From contig NZ_CP134227.1 of assembly GCF_031656915.1 (NCBI RefSeq), positions 2,542,001 through 2,606,000 of the forward strand: a stretch of DNA of 64,000 nt, in the 5' to 3' direction. This stretch comes from Nocardioides marmorisolisilvae. Its GTDB lineage: Bacteria; Actinomycetota; Actinomycetes; Propionibacteriales; Nocardioidaceae. Under the pieces are notes generated by a model. The model saw nothing but the letters and a program-made list of their open reading frames with translations. It was not told the origin of the DNA and searched no databases. The number at the start of each line of letters is the position of its first letter. The first letter of the stretch is position 1. Below are positions 51,334 through 60,077 of this stretch, one piece after another. A program made the translations under genes and the position numbers.

Positions 51334-52638
51334 TCAGAGCCGGACCGCGAAGTTCGGGTACCAGTCGTAGATCGAGTTGTAGCGGACGTAGGCGCCGGTG
51401 TGGGGCGCCTCGATGAAGCGTCCGCCGCCCAGGTAGAGCGCGACGTGGTGGATGCCGCTGGGCATGCCGTTGTAGCTCCAGAAGAGCAGGTCGCCGGGTC
51501 GTGCGTCGCTGACCGAGATGGGCGTGCCAGCGTCGTACTGCGCGCCGGAGAAGTGCGGCAGGTAGATCCCGCCGGCCCGCCAGGCCATCATGGTCAGCCC
51601 GGAGCAGTCCCAGCTGTTCGGACCGGCTGCCGCCCACTGGTAGGGCTCACCGAGCTGTGCCTCGGCGAACCTGATCGCCGCCGCGGCGCCGCTGGAGGAC
51701 ACCGCCGGCGGGCTGCTCGGGGACGGGTCGGGGCTCGACGACGGACCAGAGCCCGAGCTCGCGGACTGGCCGTCCTGAGCAGCCTTCTCCCGGTCGGCCT
51801 TCTCCTGGGCCCGCTGCCGCGCCTCGGCCTCGGCGCGCGCCTTCGCGGCAGCCGCAGCGGCCTCCCGGCGCGCCTTGGCCTCGGCCTTCCTGCGTGCGAT
51901 CTCCTCCAACGCCTGCTGACGCTGGTTGGCCAGCGCGACCGAGGTGTGCTCGGCCTTCGCCAGGGCCTCGATGAGCGTGGCGCGACGGGCGGCAACCTGG
52001 TGCGCCACCGCCTCTGCCTGCTGGGCGGAGGCGCCGGCGGCGGCGCGCGCCGCACGTGCCTTCGCGGCGATCTCCGCCTGGTTGCGGGCCGTGGCGTCCG
52101 CGTGCTGCTGAGCCTTCTTCGCCTCGGCGCTGAGCCTGGTGAACCGGTCGTAGTCGGCCTGCATCGAGTCGCCGGCCATCCCGACGACGCCGGTGCGGCT
52201 CATGATCTCCTCCGGCCCGCCGGCGCCGAGCATCGCGGTGACGCTGTTCAGCGAGGTCCCGTCCTGGTAGCTCTGCACCACCAGCTGGGCGATCTCGTCA
52301 CGCTGCGCGTTCACCCGCTGGCGCGCCTTCAGTGCCGCTGCGTGAGCAGCCTTGGCCTCCTTGCGTGCGACCGAAAGCCGCCACATCGCGCCGTTGTAGG
52401 CCTCCGAGGCGATCTCGGCGCGCTGGTCGGCCGCCTGGGCACGAGCCTGGGCTCGAGTCAGCTCGCTGCGGATCGAGGCGACGTCGCCCTTCTTGGCCGC
52501 CACGTCGCGGCGGGCGTTGTCGACCTGCTGCTGCGTCGGGTAGCCACCGTTCCCGTCGGCGACGGCCACCCCTCCGAGCCCGAGGACGGAGGCGAGCGTG
52601 ACGGCGGCCGCGAGACCTGTCCGCGCGTTCTTTCGCAC
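51334..52638 (-). CDS. NlpC/P60 peptidoglycan endopeptidase (RipA-like)
   Basis: A 434-residue secreted hydrolase. The signal peptide (LAAAVTLASVLGLGGVAVA) is followed by two Ala/Arg/Glu-rich coiled-coil stretches (about residues 30-130 and 160-280), a Ser/Pro linker and the NlpC/P60 domain. The catalytic Cys is in NSWDCSGLTMMAW and the His in GIHHVALYLGGGRFIEAPH. Coiled-coil RipA proteins separate daughter cells. The GTG at 52638 has GAAAGG upstream; an ATG at 52680 would prepend 14 residues before the signal peptide. Upstream lies 292 bases without a gene. Confidence 0.9.
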   Translation of the reverse strand: MRKNARTGLAAAVTLASVLGLGGVAVADGNGGYPTQQQVDNARRDVAAKKGDVASIRSELTRAQARAQAADQRAEIASEAYNGAMWRLSVARKEAKAAHAAALKARQRVNAQRDEIAQLVVQSYQDGTSLNSVTAMLGAGGPEEIMSRTGVVGMAGDSMQADYDRFTRLSAEAKKAQQHADATARNQAEIAAKARAARAAAGASAQQAEAVAHQVAARRATLIEALAKAEHTSVALANQRQQALEEIARRKAEAKARREAAAAAAKARAEAEARQRAQEKADREKAAQDGQSASSGSGPSSSPDPSPSSPPAVSSSGAAAAIRFAEAQLGEPYQWAAAGPNSWDCSGLTMMAWRAGGIYLPHFSGAQYDAGTPISVSDARPGDLLFWSYNGMPSGIHHVALYLGGGRFIEAPHTGAYVRYNSIYDWYPNFAVRL

Positions 52639-52663
52639 GACGACAACCCTTTCGTTGGGGAGG

Positions 52664-52687
52664 CCCAGCCACTTCCCCATGGCTGGG
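52664..52687 (-). promoter_or_regulatory. Hairpin just upstream of the NlpC/P60 start
   Basis: CCCAGCC (52664-52670) pairs perfectly with GGCTGGG (52681-52687) around ten bases. It lies 26 bases before the chosen GTG, in the mRNA leader. It might modulate translation or stability of this potentially dangerous hydrolase. I could not match it to a known riboswitch. Confidence 0.35.
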
Positions 52688-52881
52688 AACCGTCGCCACG
52701 TTAGAGCTCATCTGTCACAAAGGGAACAGTTCTATCGAATTTTCTCAGAAGTTGCGGCGTGTCGGCTTGACAAACTACAAGGTTGTAATTTTGGAACGAC
52801 AGCAGTGTCATTCCGGTACGCAGGCCTCACCGGGGCGTACAGCGGATGCCATCGGCACCCCGGAGCGAGCCGGAACGAGAG

Positions 52882-52904
52882 CCGGCTCGGGTGGAACGAG
52901 CCGG
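52882..52904 (-). terminator. Hairpin downstream of the PAP2 gene
   Basis: CCGGCTC (52882-52888) pairs with GAGCCGG (52898-52904) with a nine-base loop, about 27 bases past the PAP2 stop. It could end the thiamine-transport operon. GAGCCGGAACG also occurs as a direct repeat around it. Confidence 0.45.
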
Positions 52905-52930
52905 AACGGGTAGATCGAGAGAGCCCGGGC

Positions 52931-53974
52931 TCAGGGCTCGACCGGCACCTCGCGCGTGGTCGTCGTGGACACCGAGGCGCGACCGTGCCTCACGAACTTC
53001 TGTCCCGTCGCCAAGCCGGCGACGTACACCGAGACGATCGCGATCAGGGCACCGGCGACGTCATCGGCCAGGTAGTGCCAGCCGAAGTACGTCGTCGAGA
53101 CGACCACCAGGGCCAGGAACGTCCACAGTGCCCACCGGATCACCCGGCTGCGCACCGTGTAGTGCGCGACCAGGCACATCATCAGGGTGATCGCGACGTG
53201 GAGGGATGCGAAGCCGGCAACCGACTGCACTCCGTCGGCGAACGGATTGACGTGGATGTGGTTCTCACGGCCGTAGAACAACGCATCCTGCAGCGCGCTG
53301 ACCCCCGTCTTGTCGAGGGCGCCGTAGAGCCAGGGGAATGCGAAGTTCGGGCCCAGGGTCGGGATCATGTAGTAGCTGGCCGTGCCCAGGCTCCAGGCCA
53401 GGCAGTCCGCGGTGACGTACCAGTACCCGAAGTTGACGTTCGGCGACCAGACCGCCCAAGCACACACCGAGATCGGCACCAGCGGCAGGAACAGCAGGTA
53501 GATCCAGGACAGGAAGTGCGCGCTGATCCCGGTGCCGAGGACGTGCTGGAGCAGCAGGGTCGGGTCGTGGCCGAACAGCAGCCAATGGTCCAGCCGGTGC
53601 AGGGCGTAGTCGTACTTGAACGGCCGCACGAACGGCAGCACGTTCTTGAGGTTGCGGTAGCTGACGTAGACCGCGTAGAAGGACACCACGCTGATCACCA
53701 CGAGCCCGACCCGGTCGCGGGTCCAATGCTCGCGGATCAGGCCCAGCGCCTCCTTGCGGAAGTGCAGCGGGTTCAGTCTCGAGCGGAGCAGCGTGCGCGG
53801 GATGATGTCGACCCCGAACCCGATCAGGCAGAGCATCGGCAAGCGGATCCAGGCAGGGCCCAAGAAGCCGTCCGGATCGCGGAGCGGATAACCGGTCGCC
53901 CGGCTGAGCACGAACGCGAGCACCGCCATCACGATCGCGTTCGCCACCAGGAGTCCGTAGGCGCGCCGCTTCAC
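52931..53974 (-). CDS. PAP2-family membrane phosphatase
   Basis: A 347-residue integral membrane protein with at least six segments (YGLLVANAIVMAVLAFVL, VGLVVISVVSFYAVYVSY, ILLFLPLVP-like and others). It has the PAP2/AUR1-type catalytic motifs: GFASLHVAIT (C2) and YFGWHYLADDVAG with HxxxD (C3). Such enzymes dephosphorylate lipid or soluble phosphates at the outer membrane face. The GTG at 53974 overlaps the stop of the thiamine transporter ATPase gene (GTGA), so it belongs to the riboswitch-controlled operon. A role in releasing thiamine from its phosphates is conceivable but unproven. Confidence 0.85.
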   Translation of the reverse strand: MKRRAYGLLVANAIVMAVLAFVLSRATGYPLRDPDGFLGPAWIRLPMLCLIGFGVDIIPRTLLRSRLNPLHFRKEALGLIREHWTRDRVGLVVISVVSFYAVYVSYRNLKNVLPFVRPFKYDYALHRLDHWLLFGHDPTLLLQHVLGTGISAHFLSWIYLLFLPLVPISVCAWAVWSPNVNFGYWYVTADCLAWSLGTASYYMIPTLGPNFAFPWLYGALDKTGVSALQDALFYGRENHIHVNPFADGVQSVAGFASLHVAITLMMCLVAHYTVRSRVIRWALWTFLALVVVSTTYFGWHYLADDVAGALIAIVSVYVAGLATGQKFVRHGRASVSTTTTREVPVEP

Positions 53975-54996
53975 GATGAGTCAGTGTAGAGATCGGCTCC
54001 CGAGCGCTCCGGGAGGGTCGCCAACCGGGATCGATCGACGGCCAGTCGCACCCGGTCACCGGGGCGTACGGCGGTGTCCGGATCGGCGACGCCCTGCAGG
54101 GAGCCGATGCCGTCGACGTCCAGGCCCAGGCGGGTCAGCTCAGGGGTGGCCCGCACCGACCGGACCGTGCCCGCGAACGGTCCGGACCCGCTGACCCGGA
54201 GCGCCGAGCGCCGCAACGCCACCGAGGTCCAGTCGCCGGCGGGCTCGACCTCCCGGCGTACGGCGAGGGCGGCCGGGCCGGTCAGCACGGTGGCGTAGCC
54301 CAGGAACTGGGCGGTCCAGGCGTCCGCCGGACCACCCCAGACCTCGGCCACGGTGCCGTCCTGCACCAGCCGTCCCGAGCGCATCACCGCCATCCGGTCC
54401 GCGACGGCGAACGCCTCCTCCTGGTCGTGGGTGACCATCAGCGCCGTGGTGCCCGCCGCGTGCAGGATCTCCCGGAGCTGGTTGGCCAGCTCGTCACGCA
54501 GCCCGCGGTCCAGTGCGCTCAGCGGTTCGTCCAGGAGCAGCAGCCGTGGGTCCACCGCGAGCGCTCGCGCCAGGGCGACCCGCTGCCGCTCGCCACCGGA
54601 CAGGGTGGCCGGCATCCGGTCGGCCATCCCGGTCAGGCCCACCAGCTCGAGCAGCTCGGCCACCCGGGCCCGCGTCGCCGCGCGGTCCCGGTGCCGCAGT
54701 CGCATCGGGTAGCCGACGTTGCGCCCCACGCTCTGGTGCGCGAAGAGCTGGCCGTCCTGGAACATCAGCGCGAACCCGCGCTGGTACGTCGGCACTCCGG
54801 CGAGGTCGTGGCCGTCGTACGCGATCGATCCGGAGGAGGGGTCCTCCAGGCCCGCGATCGCGCGAAGCAGGGTGGACTTTCCGCACCCCGATGGACCGAG
54901 GACGGCGAGGACTGACCCGTCCGGCACAGTCAGGTCCAGGTCGTCGACCGCCACCGTGTCGTCGTACCGCACGCTCAGGCCATTGATCCGCAGCAT
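53971..54996 (-). CDS. thiQ: Thiamine ABC transporter ATP-binding protein
   Basis: A 341-residue ATPase. Walker A is GPSGCGKSTLLRAIAG, the signature is LSGGERQRVALARAL, Walker B is LLLLDEPLSALD and the switch His is in LMVTHDQEEAF. A C-terminal TOBE-like domain (VALRRSALRVSG onward) extends it beyond E. coli ThiQ. The ATG at 54996 lies two bases after the permease stop. Position in a TPP-riboswitch operon assigns thiamine or a thiamine phosphate as cargo. Confidence 0.87.
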   Translation of the reverse strand: MLRINGLSVRYDDTVAVDDLDLTVPDGSVLAVLGPSGCGKSTLLRAIAGLEDPSSGSIAYDGHDLAGVPTYQRGFALMFQDGQLFAHQSVGRNVGYPMRLRHRDRAATRARVAELLELVGLTGMADRMPATLSGGERQRVALARALAVDPRLLLLDEPLSALDRGLRDELANQLREILHAAGTTALMVTHDQEEAFAVADRMAVMRSGRLVQDGTVAEVWGGPADAWTAQFLGYATVLTGPAALAVRREVEPAGDWTSVALRRSALRVSGSGPFAGTVRSVRATPELTRLGLDVDGIGSLQGVADPDTAVRPGDRVRLAVDRSRLATLPERSGADLYTDSS

Positions 54997-54998
54997 GG

Positions 54999-56636
54999 TC
55001 AGAAGGCCCCGAGCGAGGAGACCCGCAGCCGCTCGACCAACAGCATCACGCCCGCGGTCGCCGCGGCGAGGACGACGGAAGCTGCCATGGCCATGCCGAA
55101 GTTCATCACGCCGGGGCGACTGAGCAGCTCGTAGATCACCACCGGCAGGGTCGGGTCGTCGCTGCGGGCCAGGAAGCTCGTCGCGCCGAACTCCCCCAGC
55201 GAGACCGCGAAGGCGAACCCGGCCGCGGCCAGCACCGACCGCCACGCCGTGGGGAGGTCGACGGTGCCGAACACGCGCAGCGGGCCGGCGCCGAGCGACG
55301 CGGCGGCCTGGCGCTGCCGGTCGTCGATCGAGGACAGCACCGGGGCGACGGTGCGGACCACCAGGGGCAGCGCCACCATCGCCTGCGCGATCGGGATCAG
55401 CACGGTCGATGTGCGCAGGTCCAGGGGCGGCCGGTCCAGGGTGATCAGGAAGCCGAAGCCCACGGTCACCGCGGAGACGCCCAGAGGCAGCATGAAGGCT
55501 CCGTCGAAGGCCGCCACCAGCCGTCGGCCCACCCGGCCGGCCGGCCGCCGCGAGACGACGTACGAGACGAGCAGGCCGAGCACGAGGGCGAGCGCGCATG
55601 CCTCCACCGCGATCCCCAGGGAGGTGCCCAGCGCCTGCACGGCGGGCACCAGCAGCGCGTGGTGGCTGCCGGTGCTGCCGAGCGCACGGTAGTTGCCCAG
55701 CGACCACTGGCCGCCGACCCGCAGCGAGGCCTCGACCAGGGTCACGATCGGCAGCAGCAGGAAGCCGACGACTGCGGCTGCCGTGATCAGCACCGGCCAG
55801 TCACGCGCGCCGGGACGACGGGCCGGGCTGGAGCTGCGCTCCACCGGCGTACGACGTGCCCGGCCGACGATCCCGAGGAGCACCACGATCAGGACGAGCT
55901 GGAGCAGGGACAGCGCGGCGGCGGACGGCAGGTCGAGCTCCTGGGTGGTAAGCAGGTAGATCTCGGTCTCGACGTTGGAGTAGCGCAGCCCTCCCATGGT
56001 CAGCACGACCCCGAACGCCGTGGCGCAGAAGAGGAACACCACGCTGGCCGCGGCGACCACCGCCGGAAGCAGGGACGGCACCGTGACGGTGAGGAACACC
56101 TGCCGGGGCGAAGCGCCCAGGGCGGCGGCGGCCTGCTCGCGACGCGGGTCGATCGCCTGCCAGAAGGAGCCCACGGTGCGCACCACCACGCTCACGTTGA
56201 AGAACACCATGGCCGCCACGATCGCGGCCGCGGAGCCGTCCAGGTGCAGGCCGGCCAGTGGTCCACCGATGCCGAACACCTGCGTGAACGCGACGCCCAC
56301 CACCACGGTCGGCAGCACGAACGGCACCATCACCAGCGCCCGGACCAGCCCCTGCCCGGTGAACCGGAGCCGGTGCAGGCAGAACGCGGTCGGCAGCCCG
56401 AGCAGGACGGCGACCGCGGTGGCGATCCCTGCCGACCAGATCGTGAACCACAGCACCCGCAGGGTCCGGGCGCGGCCGAGCACGTCGGCAACGCCCGCCG
56501 GGTCGAAGCGGCCGTCGGGCCAGAACCCGCGCTGCACCATTCCACCCACGGGCAGGGCGAAGAAGACCAGCAGTGCCGCGAGCGGGACCCCTGCCGCGAG
56601 CAGCAGCGGCCACCGTGTCCGCAGCACGCTGATCAC
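54999..56636 (-). CDS. thiP: Thiamine ABC transporter permease (fused two-domain)
   Basis: A 545-residue permease with two homologous halves of about six segments each, the ThiP/FbpB arrangement. ALVMVPFVLPTVVVGVAFTQ belongs to the first half. EAA-type ATPase-contact loops occur in both (EQAAAALGASPRQVFLTVT; RQAAASLGAGPLRVFGTVD). It sits between the binding-protein and ATPase genes with gaps of seven and two bases. The riboswitch context gives substrate specificity; by sequence alone an iron(III) transporter would also be possible. Confidence 0.87.
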   Translation of the reverse strand: MISVLRTRWPLLLAAGVPLAALLVFFALPVGGMVQRGFWPDGRFDPAGVADVLGRARTLRVLWFTIWSAGIATAVAVLLGLPTAFCLHRLRFTGQGLVRALVMVPFVLPTVVVGVAFTQVFGIGGPLAGLHLDGSAAAIVAAMVFFNVSVVVRTVGSFWQAIDPRREQAAAALGASPRQVFLTVTVPSLLPAVVAAASVVFLFCATAFGVVLTMGGLRYSNVETEIYLLTTQELDLPSAAALSLLQLVLIVVLLGIVGRARRTPVERSSSPARRPGARDWPVLITAAAVVGFLLLPIVTLVEASLRVGGQWSLGNYRALGSTGSHHALLVPAVQALGTSLGIAVEACALALVLGLLVSYVVSRRPAGRVGRRLVAAFDGAFMLPLGVSAVTVGFGFLITLDRPPLDLRTSTVLIPIAQAMVALPLVVRTVAPVLSSIDDRQRQAAASLGAGPLRVFGTVDLPTAWRSVLAAAGFAFAVSLGEFGATSFLARSDDPTLPVVIYELLSRPGVMNFGMAMAASVVLAAATAGVMLLVERLRVSSLGAF

Positions 56637-56643
56637 GTGCGGC

Positions 56644-57705
56644 TCATCCGCTGACGAGGTCGCGCCACTCCCGCAGCCACTGGGCCCGCTTCTGGGTGAT
56701 CTCGCTCGGCGAGATCACCCACGGCTTCGGCGAGACAGTCGCCCACTTCGCCCACTGCGCGGGCAGCGGCACGGACTTGTCCACGGGGTAGACATACATG
56801 CTCTCGGGCATCGAGCGCTGCGCCGGCCGGCTCAGCATGAAGTCCACGAACGCCCGCGCGCCCCGAGGGTTGTCCGCGCCGCGCACGACGCCGGCGTACT
56901 CCACCTGACGGAAGCAGGTGTCCAGCAGCGCGCTGGTGGTCGGCCTGGTCGCGCCCTTCGGGATCGTGTCGGGCGGCGACGACGAGTAGGACAGCACGAT
57001 CGGCCGGGTCCCCTTGCCGCCACCGGCGGTGTAGTCGGCGTTCCAGGCCTGGTCCCAGCCGGAGTCGATCTTGGTGCCGTTGGCGAGCAGCGCCTTCCAG
57101 TAGGACTGCCAGTGGTCGCCCTTGGCGGCGATGGTGGCCGCCAGGAACGCCAGCCCGGGGGAGGACGTGGTGGCGGCGGGGGTCACGAACAGGTTCTTGT
57201 ATGCCGGCTTCGTGAGGTCGTCCAACGTCCTCGGCTCGGCGAGGTGGTGCTGACGGAACCACACGTCGTCGACGTTGACACACACGTCGCCGTAGTCCAC
57301 CGGGGTGAGGTCGTGGGCGCCGCTGCCGGGCAGCAGGTACCGCTTCGCCGAGGCCGGCAGGGACTTCGGCGTGTACGGGTCGAGCACGCCGGCGTCGACG
57401 GCCCGGCTGGCGAAGGTGTTGTCGATGCCGTAGACCGCGTCGGCGATCGGGCTGTCCTTGGTCAGCACCAGCTTGTTGGTGAGCTCGCCGGCGTCGCCCT
57501 GCTCCTCGATCTTGACGGTGTAGCCGCTCTGCTTCTCGAAGTCGGCGATCACCTGCTTCGGCATCGCCCACGAGTCGTGGGTGGCGACCACGATCGTGTG
57601 GCTATCGGTGCTCCCGCTGCTGCTGCCACAACCCGCGAGGCCCGTTGTGGCCACCCCCAGCGCGAGCAGACCTGCGAGGACATGGAAAGGGCGGGATGAC
57701 CGCAT
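56644..57705 (-). CDS. thiB: Thiamine ABC transporter substrate-binding lipoprotein
   Basis: A 353-residue binding lipoprotein. The signal peptide ends in a lipobox (TTGLAGC) with Cys near residue 26. The mature part opens IVVATHDSWAMPKQVIADFE, the usual ThiB start, and contains EQGDAGELTNKLVL and DAVYGIDNTFASRAV, both common in thiamine-binding members. It captures thiamine or its phosphates outside the membrane. The ATG at 57705 has AAGGAG seven bases upstream, just after the riboswitch. Confidence 0.9.
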   Translation of the reverse strand: MRSSRPFHVLAGLLALGVATTGLAGCGSSSGSTDSHTIVVATHDSWAMPKQVIADFEKQSGYTVKIEEQGDAGELTNKLVLTKDSPIADAVYGIDNTFASRAVDAGVLDPYTPKSLPASAKRYLLPGSGAHDLTPVDYGDVCVNVDDVWFRQHHLAEPRTLDDLTKPAYKNLFVTPAATTSSPGLAFLAATIAAKGDHWQSYWKALLANGTKIDSGWDQAWNADYTAGGGKGTRPIVLSYSSSPPDTIPKGATRPTTSALLDTCFRQVEYAGVVRGADNPRGARAFVDFMLSRPAQRSMPESMYVYPVDKSVPLPAQWAKWATVSPKPWVISPSEITQKRAQWLREWRDLVSG

Positions 57706-57720
57706 CGTGGTGCTCCTTCG

Positions 57721-57806
57721 ACTTCCTACGCCGGTGTGAGCCGGATCAGGTTCAAGGGTCTGCGGGCTCTTCCGCACTCTCAGCACGCCGTGCGTGCTCC
57801 CCTGTC
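57721..57806 (-). promoter_or_regulatory. TPP riboswitch (THI element)
   Basis: On the minus strand the leader reads CAGGGGAGC, then GCTGAGAGTGCGG, then GCAGACCCTTGAACCTGATC and finally ACACCGGCGTAGGAAGT. These are the conserved strands of the thiamine pyrophosphate riboswitch in the right order. The thiB Shine-Dalgarno lies just downstream, so control of translation initiation is likely. A -10-like TATAGG lies at 57822-57827. Confidence 0.95.
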
Positions 57807-57830
57807 GCTACGTCGACCAACCCTATACCT

Positions 57831-57886
57831 CGCCGAGGCGGCTCAACTTTGCAGCCCAGGACCGTCGAGGCGGCTCAACTCTGCAC
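57831..57886. repeat. Direct repeat upstream of the thiamine riboswitch
   Basis: Two copies of about 24 bases, starting at 57831 and 57863 (period 32), share GAGGCGGCTCAACT and TGCA with two internal differences. They lie between the riboswitch and the end of the MBL gene, and may overlap the thiB promoter. Confidence 0.7.
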
Positions 57887-57936
57887 GACCACCTGCCCGT
57901 CGTACGACGCAGCCGTACGCCGGCCTGCGCGACTCG

Positions 57937-58995
57937 TCAGGCCGGAGCGGGGAGCGAGAACCGTGCGGTGCCGTCGGACTCGGTGCGGGCGAGGGTGCCC
58001 TGCAGCGCGAGCAGCTCGAGGTGCGCGAGCGTCTCGAAGGCGGCCATCACCGCGTCGAAGGGACCGAGCTCCTCGCGTCGGCGATTGCGGCGGGTCCAGG
58101 GCAGCTCGCCGGTGACCTCCCACGCCGTTCGGGCGCCATCGGCCACCGCGGCACGGCACAGCTCGAGCCGGTGGTCGTGGTGCGCCACCAGCTCGTCGAT
58201 CCGGGTGTGCGAGCTCATCCCGGTCGGGCCGTGCGCCGGGAGCAGGGTCAGGTCGGGCATCGCCCGCACCTTGGCCAGCGAGTCGAGGAAGTCCCGCAAT
58301 GGTTGGTCGACCCACTTGGGCTCGAACCCGATGGAGGGCGTGATCGTCGGCAGCACGTGGTCACCTGCGAAGAGCAGCCCGGCCTCGTGGTCGGCGAAGA
58401 CGTAGTGCCCCTGGGTGTGACCCGGCGTGGCGACCGCGTCGAGCTGCCGCTCACCGAGATCGATGACGAGGTCGCGGTCGAGCCACTCCCCGGGCATGCC
58501 GTAGTCGTCCATCGGCGGCCGGTCGGCGGGCATCATCGACCGCCACCCCTGGGCCAGCTCGAGCGCTCCGGCGAGCTGCAGCCGGTCGAGGTTGGGGTCG
58601 CGGTGCAGGTCCTTGTCGTGCATCAGATCCATCGACGGCTTGTCGCCGATGCCCAGGCTGACTCCTGCGCCGACCTCCTGCCCGACGACGTACGCCTGGG
58701 TGTAGTGGTCGCGGTGCAGGTGGGTCACCAGGAACCGGCGGATGTCGCGGATGGTGTAGCCGAGCTCCTTCAAGGATTCCTCGAACAGCGTGCGCGACTC
58801 GGGCACGGCCCAGCCACCGTCGACGAGCACGAGCCCGGACGACGTCTCCATCACGTAGACGTTGACCGCACGCAGCGCGTCCATCGGCAGCGGCAGCGGG
58901 ATCCGGTGCACGCCCGGCGCGACCTCGTACGCCCCGGGCTCGGTCCAGGCGCCCGAGCCGGTGGACTGGTAGGGCTGGTCCTCCGTGTTCGTCAC
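57937..58995 (-). CDS. MBL-fold metallo-hydrolase
   Basis: A 352-residue metallo-beta-lactamase-fold hydrolase. VTHLHRDHYTQA supplies the HxHxDH zinc motif, TPGHTQGHYVFAD and LFAGDHVLPTI the remaining ligands, and LLPAHGPTGM the last His. A helical C-terminal domain follows from about residue 260. Related proteins hydrolyse thioesters or lactones; the substrate here is unknown. The GTG at 58995 overlaps the stop of the DapB-like gene (GTGA). It is the third gene of a coupled operon. Confidence 0.86.
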   Translation of the reverse strand: MTNTEDQPYQSTGSGAWTEPGAYEVAPGVHRIPLPLPMDALRAVNVYVMETSSGLVLVDGGWAVPESRTLFEESLKELGYTIRDIRRFLVTHLHRDHYTQAYVVGQEVGAGVSLGIGDKPSMDLMHDKDLHRDPNLDRLQLAGALELAQGWRSMMPADRPPMDDYGMPGEWLDRDLVIDLGERQLDAVATPGHTQGHYVFADHEAGLLFAGDHVLPTITPSIGFEPKWVDQPLRDFLDSLAKVRAMPDLTLLPAHGPTGMSSHTRIDELVAHHDHRLELCRAAVADGARTAWEVTGELPWTRRNRRREELGPFDAVMAAFETLAHLELLALQGTLARTESDGTARFSLPAPA

Positions 58996-60077
58996 CTCGC
59001 TACCAAACCACGTCCGGTGATCAACGGGAGGTCCTTGGCCGCAACCAGGCCGGGAGATGCGTCACACACGGCGTGCACGGCGTTGACCAGCCGCATGGCC
59101 GTGACGATCATCCCGCTGACGTTGTGGTCGCCGTGCTCGCCGTGGTGGCTGAAGTCGAAGCGCATCATCGGCTCGCCGGTGAGCTCCACGCGGTAGCAGC
59201 CGTCGCCGCCACTCGGCTGGGGCCAGTCCGGCATCTGCGCCGGATCGGTCCGGGTGACATGGTCCAAGACGATGCGCGGTACGCCGGCGACGGTGCCCTT
59301 CACCTGGAACCGCACCGCGCCCATCGTGCCCGCGGCGATGTCCACGCTGACCGTGTGCGTGTCCCGCTCGGCCGGGACCCGCTCGACCTCTTCGACGAGG
59401 TCGGGATCCAGCTCCAGATCGAGCCCGGCCGCGAGCTGTCGTACGACGGGGCCCCACGCGGTGGTCAGGATGCCTGGCTGCCACAGCATCGCAACGTGCT
59501 CCATCGGCTCCCCGAAGCCGTAGATCTCCCGCATCACCACCGGCTGGTAGTACGTCGAGTAGTCGGCGATCTCGCTGACCCGGATCTCGTCGATCCGCTG
59601 CGCCAGGCTGGAGGCGCTCAGCGGCAGGACGTCGTTGGCCCAGCCGGGGTCGATGCCGTTCACGTGCAGGCTGGCCCCGGTGGCGGCGCCGGCGGAGTTG
59701 ACGCGATCGACGTACGCGTCGAGGCCGAGCTTCTCGGGGAAGCACATCAGCACCGGGCCGCTGGAGACCACGTTGATGCCGCGCTCGACCATCTCGATCA
59801 GGTCGTCGAGTGCCTCGAAGATCCGGTCGTCGACCATCGCGGTGTGCACGATGCAGTCGGGCTGCAGCGCGAACAGCGCCTCCTTGTCGTCGGTGGCCAG
59901 CACGCCGAGGTCACGATCCAGGCCCGCCAGCCGACCGGCGTCCTGGCCCACCTTCTCGGGGGTGGACACCCAGACGCCGACGAGCTCGAGGTCCGGACGC
60001 GCATCGATGCCCGCGATGGCGTGCCGACCGACAGTGCCGGTCGACCAGGCGACCACCCGCCTGACCGGCGCGGTCAT
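58992..60077 (-). CDS. DapB-like NAD(P)H-dependent dehydrogenase
   Basis: A 361-residue protein with a dihydrodipicolinate reductase-like N-terminal Rossmann domain ([18 protein letters not shown]) and a longer C-terminal domain with [18 protein letters not shown]. This is the family of 2,4-diaminopentanoate dehydrogenase and many uncharacterised actinobacterial catabolic enzymes, not lysine biosynthesis. The ATG at 60077 overlaps the SDR stop (ATGA). With the SDR and MBL genes it suggests stepwise breakdown of an unknown carbonyl or acyl-CoA compound. Confidence 0.82.
   Translation of the reverse strand: MTAPVRRVVAWSTGTVGRHAIAGIDARPDLELVGVWVSTPEKVGQDAGRLAGLDRDLGVLATDDKEALFALQPDCIVHTAMVDDRIFEALDDLIEMVERGINVVSSGPVLMCFPEKLGLDAYVDRVNSAGAATGASLHVNGIDPGWANDVLPLSASSLAQRIDEIRVSEIADYSTYYQPVVMREIYGFGEPMEHVAMLWQPGILTTAWGPVVRQLAAGLDLELDPDLVEEVERVPAERDTHTVSVDIAAGTMGAVRFQVKGTVAGVPRIVLDHVTRTDPAQMPDWPQPSGGDGCYRVELTGEPMMRFDFSHHGEHGDHNVSGMIVTAMRLVNAVHAVCDASPGLVAAKDLPLITGRGLVAR

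Noticed and set aside
52767-52789. TTGACA with TGTAAT as a plus-strand promoter
   Set aside because: Spacing is only 11 bases and no plus-strand gene follows.
52639-52930. Possible c-di-AMP (ydaO) riboswitch upstream of the NlpC/P60 gene, where such elements are common in actinobacteria
   Set aside because: I could not find the conserved core strands. Only a short hairpin and AT-rich DNA are visible. A covariance-model search would decide.
58992-60077. Calling the DapB-like gene dihydrodipicolinate reductase
   Set aside because: It is about 100 residues too long, lacks the lysine-pathway context and has a different C-terminal domain.
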